This document shows positions 28,301 to 40,300 of a stretch of 64,000 nucleotides of DNA, one piece after another (position 1 is the first letter of the stretch; each line of letters opens with the position of its first letter). The notes below the pieces were generated by a model. The model saw only the letters and a list, made by a program, of their open reading frames with translations, was not told the DNA's origin and ran no database searches. Origin of the DNA: Phalacrocorax aristotelis. Its lineage: Eukaryota > Chordata > Aves > Suliformes > Phalacrocoracidae. The position numbers and the translations under genes were made by a program. The stretch is taken from NCBI RefSeq assembly GCF_949628215.1, contig NC_134282.1, forward strand, positions 9,112,223 through 9,176,222. The letters are read 5' to 3'.

Positions 28301-31300
28301 CCATACATGCCTTCCTCTCCCCTGCCTCAAGGGTACACAATATTTTATTTCAAAAGAGAAACAACACATGCATATTTTGAAATAACATAAACCGTAAAAA
28401 TAAGTTTTCCTTAAACCACTAATTTAAAAACAAGACCATTCATTTTCATGTCTATTTCTATCTTCATTATCAGGACAGTACAATATGCAAGCAAACACAT
28501 ATGGGAAATTGCTAAAAACAATTCACTTATTTGGCAATTAATGGAGATATTCTGTTCCCATCTGGTTCTAACTACTGTCCTGCCATATTCTTTCCTTTAA
28601 TGAATACTATCAAAAGACAATTTCAGTATAAAATAAATACCTGCTATAATGTTCCCAGACTGGGCAACCACTTTGAATCCATCAGCTACTTTATCCACAC
28701 TATCTCCGTGAGTAAGGAGCACAAGCTCTTCCTTCTGAAGGCCCCTAAACAAAGATTAAAAACTAGAATCAATAAAAAGAAACACAAAACAAAGATACTC
28801 CCACAAACAGACTTAATTACCTGCGCTGCCAAGAGAAGCCCTTAGGCATCCCAACAAAAGCACATCTCAACTGACCGGGCCCATTTGAAACATATGCAGG
28901 ATTTCCTTCCCAGAAACAGTCACCTCCAACTCTGAGCTGCCTCCACTGGAAGCTGCGTAAGTTCATGTACAACACATCCTTCATGCAAGAGGTAATTTAC
29001 CTCAATTCAGAAGGGGTAGGGGTTTTTTTGGGGTAGGCGAAGGGTGGGATATGTTTGGTTTTTTTATAAACACACCAATATTGAAGTATCCCCTCTTTGA
29101 CATGTGGAGTCATATAGAGTCAATCAGGATACTTGGAGTCCTGCTTTTTATTTCAATAAAGTTTTCTTGCTCAAAATGAAGTGTTTTCAGGACGATTTGG
29201 ACATCTCAGACTTTAGGCAGGGTATTAAGTTCTGCAGTAGCTCTACAGGGGAACGTTAATAAAATTGGAACACCAGGTATCAGTAAACTGCTAAGAATTA
29301 TTACAGGGACCTTAAGAGGCACTGACAAATTACCAAGACATTATAAAACATCACAAAGCAAATTTAAAGGAAGGTAGAAAACAAATGGGTTTACATTTTC
29401 TATTACATTTCAAGATTCGGATGGGTGCCAACCAATATAAGAGTAATGCACTGCACAGCAGAAGAATATAAGAGCTTAACATAAAAGATTCTCATACTGT
29501 GGTACACTTTATGGTGTCTCAATGAAGACATTCTGCTTTGAAATAAGGGGTTTACACAACATTCCAAGCAAATATATCTGCATTTTAGAGTCGATTGAGA
29601 AGTTATGCCTAAACATTTGTTTAAATGAGTAACTTGCCTACTTATGAACACAGCTATAAAAGTTTTATTAGAAATTATCAGATAAGCATGGGTGCAGTTC
29701 CACTACTTTCTCTAAAATAAGCTTCCTCTCATCCCACCACCGATTTCCAGATTGGTATTTCCAATATTGTTTCGATAACTTAAAATGTCTATGTACCTGA
29801 ACAGTGAACATGTGTTATCCAGAGTAATGCTGAACACTCCATCTTCTCTAACACTCTTCTTGTGCACCGTACCTCCAAATACCTTATTCATCATCTGCCA
29901 AAACAAAGATGTTACATGAAAAAGCACCACACAATCTAGTACCACTTTATACCTCAGTCTGCCTGTGACTGCCAACAGCTCTAGCCCTCCAGTACACACC
30001 AACCTAGTTTTTCATGCTTATACTCATTTAATATATTGTTTTGCAAAACGATAAGAATTCTCTTCAAAATTAATCACTGTTCTGTATTGGGCTCACTCCC
30101 TTCTGCCAGCCTTCTGTCAGCATAGCTGGGGACTGGTGTCATACACAACGAGCAGCGGAAATCCACAACAGTAGACAATAGGCAGAGATTTGCAAAATAA
30201 TGCATATTCAATAGTGCACATCTACTTGCTCTTATAAACGGCTGCTCTGCAAATCAGCTGAGTATCTGTGGCCAGTTAGAAAAAGAGTTAAGCTGCTGAA
30301 CAAAAGTCTGATTTCTCTCTCCTTTAGTTAAGGGCCCTCAGATAGGCTTAAACTTCTCAAACTATGGCCCCTCAGTTCTGGAGACCCAGCCAAAAACTTG
30401 AGCCTATTCCCTCAGTGTTATTTTTGTGACTCGTAATAATCATTGCTATATCAGAGTAGTACAATTCTCAACTAGGTTTTTTCCTTCTTAAATCCTCACC
30501 TTGTCATTTGGAGTTGGATATCTGCATTTTAAATTTCAGAAGTCTCAAAGACTTTTTTCCTTGCAAGTATAACTGGCAACTTAAAAAAAATATTTTTAGA
30601 GTTTTACCTTCCAACTAATTTTCAGAGATTTAAGGCTTCATTTTAGACCTAGTTTGATATTATGCTATGCTATTATGATATTATACTGCGCTTGACTGAT
30701 TTCAATCTTTTATAATGAAGTAGTAGCGCATTAATACACAAACTTGATTCACTTCCTTAATGTCAGCCTTAAGGAACTTCCCCTGCTTGAGGCTAGCTAA
30801 TGTGGCTTTCAAATTGCTTGGCATTTTAAGGCTTATTTTAATATAACACGTTTCCCTTTAGAACAGGGAGTGCCAACATTGTTTCCGTAATTACCAGACT
30901 TTCTAAAGGAGTTTTTTTCCAACCATTATTCACCACCTCTGAAGGCCTAGTAAATCACTAACCCTGGAAAAAAAGCCAAGGTACACAAGCACAAGTCAGG
31001 CACCTAATCCATCCTTTGTCCCCTTGGAAGTTTGTTTCTTCACCCAGCTTGGATCTAATAGACCACTGCAGGATCACCGGTCAGTCCTAAGGTAAATGAG
31101 TGTTTTGTCGCAGGGAGGGTTTAAGCACTCTTAAGAGCTATGCTAGAAACATTCTGTGCTTGAAAGCCAAACGGAAAAACTATTTCACTTGTTTACATGA
31201 GGGGCACAATTTTCAATACCAACTAGACAGAATTAGTTAATGACTGCCTGGTTATATTTATTGTGACAAAAAAGGCAGTGTGGAACTCAATTCACACCAC

Positions 31301-34300
31301 TTAAGCAAAGAAAAAACATTTATGCTATTGATATGTTAGAGCCAAGAGAAAAATACACAGTATGCTCAGTTTACTGATTAGCACTTTCAAAGTATCTTTT
31401 GCACATGTGGCATACTGCTTATATTTGAAAAGCAGAGCCTTTAGCAGGTCATCTTCAGTTAGTATCAGAAAATGAGGCCTAGAAGACAGCTCTAGACATA
31501 CATATCTCTCAACAGCACCTGCATGCCATAGCAGATTCCAAGAACTGGTTTTCCTATTGTAAATATTGCTGGGTCAAACCATGGTGCATCTTCGGCATAC
31601 ACAGAGTTTGGTCCTCCAGATATAATGATAGCTCTGCAGACAAAAGATGGAGAAAATATTAACGTAAATACATTGTTTACTTTAAAATCTCTTTATTTGC
31701 TTGAAACATTGACATTGTCTCATAACACTCTCATAACTCTATATATTCTAATATAAATTTTCACACAGATACCCTAACATATAGCTTAACTTTGCTATGC
31801 TAGAGCTGTCAAAACCAGCAGCTTACCAGAGTAGTATTTCATCAGTTTAAACAAAGTCAAATATAAACCATCTTAAAAAGCGACTGTATTTTAAAATTCC
31901 TCATAGTCAAGTGTCAACTATCGGAGAAGCAAGATGCCTAGTACCAAATGCAGAGTATTAGCGTTAAGATATATATATATACTTCATGATGTCTGTGCCA
32001 TCTGGAGGAGAGTTGCATTCAAAAAAACAAACTCCCAAACTTCTAGAGCTGCTGAGAAAATGTCCCTTAATCCACCCTGATCACAAAGGGAGTGACATTA
32101 GCAACAGGTTCTGAATTAGAAGTCCAATACATTCAAGCATTCACGGTTTGAAGTTAATACTTCATACTATAACAGAAAATTAAGTCTTTCCAAAGGGGAA
32201 GAGTCGCCTTTGCAAACCATGATGATCTGCAAGATCATGAACTGCAGAAGTACCAGCCAGTTGGGCAATGCTCTTTGGCCTCAACCCAGGATCGAAAACG
32301 GGTGTACCAGACCTTGGACTGGCGTACTGTTTATTTAACAGAGAACATCAAATCCGTTATTCAGAGTGAGAAGTGAAAAATGGGACAAGAGAGAAGTTGG
32401 CAGACATGGAGTAAATACATCTAATAAAGTTTTCTTCTAGCATTATTTAGAGTGTTTGTCATGCAAGTACTGGCAAAATAGAATTTTTCTATTTTTAAGC
32501 AGCAGAAACAGGCAGCGTGCTTACAACATCTGTACCACGGGCAGAAATAATCATGTAGTAACAAGCCCACGTACCAAATACTGCCTCTCAACTGCAGTCA
32601 TGCAGGGTACCTGCTCCCAGCAATGCATGGTTAGATCTCCCCAACAGCCCACCTCCACCTTCCCCAGCCCGAGCTCCTCATTTCAACACAGGGGACAAGG
32701 TGGAGGGCTGGACACAGGCACCCCCAGAGCCAAAGCAGAGCAGCTTGTGAGGTGGAAGAGGCGGCATTTATTTCTTTGTATGTCAGGATCTACAAGTGAG
32801 CTTTGGAATAAGCAGACCGCTGACATAATGTAGTTTTACACTGAACAGTCTTGACAAGTAGCACCTGCTGTACGTGTACAGGCACTTCTGTCCAAGTCGG
32901 AGACGTGATGAATTTCCTGAACTCAGACACTGCTAGAAAAAGACTGAAAACTCTTAATGCCTGGTGGTATTACTGCTTTGTACAGCTTTCCACCACATAC
33001 AGACACATTTGCTTAAGTGCCATACATACAGAACATTATTTAATATTAATTAAAGGAAATATAGCCACACCTACAAATCAAACATTCTTATGACAAGTCA
33101 AAAGAGTTATATACTGTCCTATTCAACAAGTAGAATCTTAAAAACCTGCTTTTCCCCACACCAATTAAAATCCCACAGAATACAGGAAGGTTATACAATG
33201 TGCCTAAGTATTAAAGAAAAAAGTTACGAGCTGAGGGCGAGAGAGGAACCTGCTTCTTCTCAACTGTCCAGGAGAAACCAAAACTATCATGGGACGTAGA
33301 TTTTGAAAGTTTTACTGCCACACCATGTAATTTCTTAACATACCTTCTTGTGTTGGTATGAATATACCTTTTTCTGGTTTACCTTAAACCACTTCCAAAA
33401 CCAGCTGACCTAGCTTTGGAAAGCCTATTTGCAATGGATTAAAGGCACATCAGGAACCACATCAAAATACCAAGAGTAAAATGCATGCATTGATGCCCCA
33501 ATGTCAGGACTCATGCCAGAGCTCAGACAGTGCCAGAATTCAGACTAACGCCTGCGGAGCCCCTGACTGCGGCACCTCCTCAGCCCAGGGTCAGGATCTC
33601 ATGGCAACTGCTAATATTTATGTCATGTTTAGATGAAACCTGTCACTAGAGATTGTTCTGAAACTATGGAAATTGAGGAGCTGGCTTTTTAAACACAACG
33701 TATAAATACTGTTTAGCAAAATGTTCAATCCTGCTGTCTCAAACCTTAGCACAGACGAAAGCACAGCTCCTTGGCCCATTCAATGCATGACCTGCAACAC
33801 GGAAACCTGACTATTCCCATGATGTGGAAAGCACGTTGAAATCTTGCAGTAAAAAACACAAACTAATTTTTACAGTGGTCACTGAATAAAGGCACCCAAT
33901 GGCTGGCGTCATTATTTGTTGAGCCTTCCTGGATGCAAATGATTGACTGAGGCTGTGGACACAAAGCTTATTGACCCATCTGGGTAACCAATAACGTGAA
34001 ACCACTATCTCAGCCTTGAGAAGTGACCTTTCGAATGAAGATGTTTTGCCACATTTTAGAGAGCAGTTATTTGGAACGACAAGTCCAACAGGTCTAATCA
34101 CAAGACTCTGAAGAACCTTCAATTATGAAAAGAAAGGGGGAAAAGGTCTTCCCACTACAAACCTGCATCAATATAGCGCAGGTCTGAGACAAAACATTAG
34201 GATTCAAGGTGTGGGTCACAGTACAACACACAGGAGATGCAGGAATTCTTTTTAAACCAGTAATCAGGTATGTCCATCTTTTAAAGACTTGGTTGTTGAA

Positions 34301-37300
34301 GAATTATAAATAAGATCTGACAAGAGAAGGTATTTTTCAGAACATTTCTGAAAGAAATTCTTCACACCACAGCTATCTGACAGATCCAGCAGTTCCTCGG
34401 TTTTCTGTTCTCTGTGTTTTCAGAAGAGATCAATAAGATCTTATTTGACTTACTAAAATATACTGTTTACTGATTCACTAATTATCATTGATTAGAAAAA
34501 AAATGCAATTCTACAGCAAAGCACTGTCTTATCTGTTGTCGGGCACAACCGAGAAGGACACATGCACCATATTTCTGGAGCTGTACTAAACTAAGTAAGA
34601 CCTTAGACGATTTGTAGACTCAGGGTATTTATTTTCCTCCCACAAAAGAGAGACATACACTGGGAAACCTAATTAAACAAGAAAATGAATGCACAAAGGA
34701 TTAAATAATTGTGAGAGCATTTCTTGCTGCAAACAATGAGTGGTAGTTTCAGTTAGTTTTTTTAAGTTGCTTCCCAGAAATAGTTTGGCATGATTTACTA
34801 CAATGCCTTCAGTATTCAAGTTAGCTATTTAAATTTTTTTTTAAACTAACAAAATAACGTCTAGAAACTCACAAAACTTGTTTTCTTGATTGATAGCTAC
34901 CCTAGTTTAACAGGTGAAACAGCAAGATCATCTAAATTGTTGCAGATACATATTTAAAATGCAACCTCTTAAATCATACTTACAAAAAGAAATGATTAAA
35001 ATGACATTAAGGCATTATGAATCAAATATACAAAATTTATATTGCTGCACAAGTTTCCCCAGAAAAACTCAGGCGTTTCTGCGGATAATCTAAAGATGCA
35101 ATCATTAACATCATTACAATGATAACTACTGCACATAAAAACCCAGGCGATTACCACCGCTGCCCACATCCATAGACACCGTTACACTGAAAAGAGAGAA
35201 TGAGCAGAACATACAGGCAGAGGCATCACAGGAAACAACCTACCGAAACCCTTGTTCTCTGATTGCAAAGGCTGGCGTTTCCAAAGGGAAGATCTCGGAC
35301 TGGACGAACAACTCGCGCACCCGACGATCTATGACTTTCCCATACTGCGCTCCAGCATCGAGTATGACGACTGCTCCTTCATAGTGGTGCTGCCCATCCT
35401 TGAGATCTCCTCCGGCGTTCTCTGGCTGCGAACATCACTCACGTCAGCGTTTTATCATGACACACTGCAGGCTGCAGACTTTAAGCCAGATCTCTTAAAC
35501 AACTAACATCTGTAAATCTTGCCTATATGTTATTTTATGGTTAAAATGATAAAGACTAGCCGAGAAACTTCTAAATGAAAAAATCCTCAAGTTTATGAAA
35601 CCAGTAGATGCACTGGCAAGATAAAGGGGCTATACATTAACACAGCACATCCCTCCCCAGCCACACAAACATGACATCCCCGTCCCCCAAAACAAACAGG
35701 GTACAAATCAGGGAAGAAAAATGCTAAAAAGCCAAGCAGAGCTTCCCACATATAAGAAGTCATATGCCCTGTACACCACTACAGACACTCCGGATTTTTC
35801 CATTTTACAGTTCCATATAAAACCCAGCACACCCTATGATAATTAAGAGCATGTGCCTATTCTCAAGCAAAACAGGACAGTGCAGTCAGAAGAAAAAATG
35901 TTTTTCCCCCCTTCACACTGCCTCATATGCTGAGCTTTCACTTGACATTACCTCCTGGAGAGGATAAAAAAAGGGGGGAAATTGAGAACAAATGTCTCTA
36001 CTAAATAATTTTTCAAAAGAAAAAGTCAACTTTTGAATGCAGCATTCAAGCAGACTGCATAATGGAACAAAGCAATGGTTCTCTTTGACCCAGCCACATT
36101 TGAGTTGGTTGGCCAACTTCAGCTAAATCTGAAAGAAGGCTAGAAAACGCAAGGAAAAGTTTCTTCTTTCTTTAAGAGAAACTGTGAAAAGAGGCAGCTA
36201 TTCCATGGAAGTATCCTTATCAGAGGATCTTCAAGGAAAGATGTGAACACAACCACACTAAGACACCAAGGAATTAATGCAGAAAAAAATCTGCTGCTTA
36301 AGGAAATTGCTTACTTTTGGGGTGTTTTTTTCTTAACTTAAATCTTACACTGTTTCCTTGCCAATGTATTTTGATGAAGGAGAAACTGGGAAGGGTTTTA
36401 CTTTGGCAAACACTGCCTCAAAACACATCTGGAAGCTTACAACCATTTCAGGTTTTAATTTTGGCATGTTGCAGTTGTTCTGCATGTTTGTACCAGGCAA
36501 CATATCCTTCGACCCAGGGCTCACAGGAGGTTCCCAACACTGCTGCTCAGACTCCAAAGGAAGCTGGGGCAGCCTGCAGCACGCCATGGTATTTCCCCGT
36601 GGGTCAGATAATCACCTCCACATTAACAACAGGTCATTCTGGAGGAGACCATCATCATGCTGGGACATGTTCTCCCCAACAAATACACAACAAAGGCTGC
36701 CTTTGAGCTTTCTTCCTCAGCTACCAAGATGACACCTCAGATAACTGTCTTCAGATTAGTCAAGGAAGTCAAGCACACTGGAAACTTTCAAAGTTTACAC
36801 TAGCTGGAAAAGGTCTTCTCTAAATTGAAGGACATAAGCAGGAAAAAATAACAATGCCAAATCCCCCACAAGCCTAAATCCAGGTTGGTTAGTTACTTGT
36901 TTTCTTTCCTTCAGCTGGTAACTGAGCGTGCCTGATGGGGAGCTCTTAACTTTTTAGTCTTGTGTTACAATCAAAAAGGGCATATCAAAGGGGCAAACAC
37001 CCCTTCGAACCCCGTAGTCAGATGGGAAGAGGTCACCAGAAATGTCTTCCCTTCCAGTGGGAGGGAAGGAATAATTTTTATAGCAATTCTGGGCATTGTC
37101 ACCTAGCAATTTCTGAATTAGCATTTCTTGCACAAAAGACCAACATCCTTATTCTTTCCTGATCCCATCTTGTGGCAAATGCTATTCCTTTCAGTGCTAT
37201 TTCTTAACAAAAGCCTTTAATTGGGTCAGAGCACGTTCTGTAGCTTGTACCATGAAGGGACAGAGCTGTGCAGCCCTCTTGGCTGAGTGTCTGAGATCAT

Positions 37301-40300
37301 CCACTTCCACCTGAAGGAGACCAAGGTGGGCCATAAGCAGTCCCCTCCAGACCCCTGGGCAAGCCACGGGTGCCTAGCCAGCCCTTGCACAGATGGGTCC
37401 CAGCCACATGTCGTACCCTAGCATCTGCCAACTTGCACACCACCTCTAAGAACCTGTGGAATGAGTAAGAAGAAAGTAGTACAACTCTGTGAAGGCAGAA
37501 TGCATTTTACAGTAAAAAATACTAAAACCAAGTTATTGTTGGCATCAGCTCAGCCAGACCAATGGCCTAGCTTTTACATGTGTAGCTAGTAAATAAATCT
37601 CATTTTCAGCGCCCTGCCCTGAAAGCACTGAGCTGCTTTGAGCAGTCAGGTGTAGTTAGCTGGTCCCAAGCAACAGCTGAGGGAGAGACATGCGTGTGAA
37701 AACAAAAAGAGCTCAAAGTTACATTGGGAGTAGTTTAAGAAACGTTGCGTAAGGCAGCATAAGTAGCTCTGTATCTCGGATGAACCTGCATGTTCCTTAG
37801 TTCTCCTCAGCAAAGGCAGACAGGGATACATACCCCTTCATCCCAAGGGCAAACTGGACAAGCCTCTGTGCTGCAGTCACCCAGATGTGAGCACTCAGCT
37901 CCCAGGCTGGCAAGCCCCTTTGCTGAGCCATCCCTGTCACTCTTGCAAAGTACAGCAGCATTTTGCACAATGATTGGGGGAATACTTTCATAGATAACTG
38001 CATCAACATTAGAATTACTTCTCCATCATCTGTGTGGCCCTGGAAGATGGCTGTTTAAGGATTCAGTAGCTCATTGCCCAAGTTTTGCTCAAAGTCCATT
38101 AACACTTTCCCAAAAATCTCAAAAGCCAGCATCTAATCATAGCTCAGAAGGTCTTTCTCCAGGTGATGCATTTGGGTTAAAATCTAGTAAAAGCATGGCA
38201 TCCATCAAGTAACACAGATCTCCTTACAGAGAACATGTAAGATGAGCAAGACAACCTGAACTTCACCAGGAAAAAAACAAAACCCCAGAAAACCATTCAG
38301 TTGGTGGCCTAATAACTTGCTGCTCCCTTAGATGTGAGCTAAGAGTGAACTACAGGCTGAAATAATTTTCTCCCAGTACCACACAGGGCACTGTCCTTTC
38401 CTCCTGTAGGCAACCTTGCAGCACATCCCCAGCATACATCCACACAAGCCCCATCCCAGAGGCTAACGCAGGCAACTATCACCACAAGGGCTCCGTCAGA
38501 GGAGTTTTTGTACTTCACTTTTGAGCTAAAGTAGAACCGTAAGGAGGTGCAGCTCTGAAAAGAGCCCAATAAAAACACTACCATAAATCACATGGAAAAG
38601 AGAAAGGAGAAAGTTGGTAAGTCAGTACAGTATCTGGCTTTACTTATTTAAAGGCACCATTCCAAGGCTAGAGATTTTGAACCCAAATTTAACATGGGAA
38701 ACTTCACTTAATAAAAATCAAAAAAGGCACAGATGCTGTTAACATGCAGCCAACATGGCAGTTCAGCTCACGCATTTGTATAACATATGCATGCCCACAG
38801 AAAGATGAAGAGGACACCAGGCAGCCCGGCTCCTGCAAGAACCGGGTTTATGGAGCCAGCACCCCTTCCAAGTGGGAATTCTCCAGTTTCTAATAAAAGC
38901 TCTTCTTCCCCCCTCAGTTGGGGTATAACTAGAGTTCCTTGTCTTCTCCTGGTCTATTGTCACAAAAATCTGGAAAACCTACTATTTTTGAGAACTTCTG
39001 CCGAAGCTGGTTTGACAGCTGTCAAAGGTTCAGGTGTTGGGGCAAAGCAGACAGAGGTACCAGCCTGATGTACTGAGAGGAGGGCTAAGAAAACGGAGTG
39101 GGACTGAAGTATGCCAAGAGAAAAATGGGGGGAAAAGGGGGGAAATCTATACTCAGCTAACTGAAATCACAAGAGTCACCCAGAAAATCACATCATACAT
39201 GAAGTATTCATACTGTTCTCTACGACTGCTGAAACAAAGTGATTACACTGTCAAAACGCTGTGTCTCCAGACTGCCATTTGCCCAGTTTCACAGAGCCAA
39301 GACCTGGAACCAAGGTCCAGAGTGCCACCTGAACCATATCGCCACCTCCAACTGCACTGCCATGGAAAGGCTCAGCTACAATCCATCATTTCAGCTCTAC
39401 CACTTGGTAAACTGGACGGGGAAAAAAGCTTCCATTGATGCTGGGTTTTTTCGTGTCAAAAAAGAAAAAAGGTCATGAGTTCTACAATGAGCTATGGTAG
39501 GAGACCTGCCACGAGGCTTGCATTATCAACCAAGGACACCACATATCTTATTTCTCAGTGTACCTACCTAACGCTTCAGACTAAGTTTGCAGGTTCCTAA
39601 CAGCCCACTTCTGCAGAATGAGGGAATTTTTCAGCACTTCACACACCCACATGCTCACAGGTTTTTCATTAATGCAATTTATAAAATACATTAACATACA
39701 GAACAGTCATATTCTGGAGTACCAAGAAGCATCTGGCAGAGCCCCGTTTGTAGTAACGGCCCCTCTGTCTGAGCCTTCAGCCCTGAGCTTTCACCCACAC
39801 TAATAACTTAGGACAAGCCTAAAACCAGGAGCCTTGATCTGGTGCTTTCAAGCCAGCACAGGTTTTACAAGACTTTAATTGTTTCCCTGTGGTATTAAAA
39901 TCAAGCAGGTATAAGAACACCTACTCATATTTTTTCAAAGTATAACAGGAAAGTAACTCCTCCAAACTCAGGCAATCCCTGAGACTGATACAAGAGCCCC
40001 CAACCCATTAGCTCAGACAAACTTTAATTTACGTAAGTCACATGTGGATTTCCAATGGCTGCTGGGACCCGGCCCCCTGCTCTCGTTAGCTCTCTCGTTA
40101 GTTCTCATTACCCTCTTCCTGCGAGAGCATGGTTTGTGGAAGATGAGCCTGGCACCACGTAGCTGGCTCTGGGTGCCACCACCCCAGAGAAGAGCCCTCA
40201 AGAGCTGCCCTGGCCAGAAAAAGAGATTGTGTCAATGGTCAGGGAAAAGAGCGTGTCAGAAAACTTCCACAGAGACCAACTGAGCCCTTAAAAAAAAAAA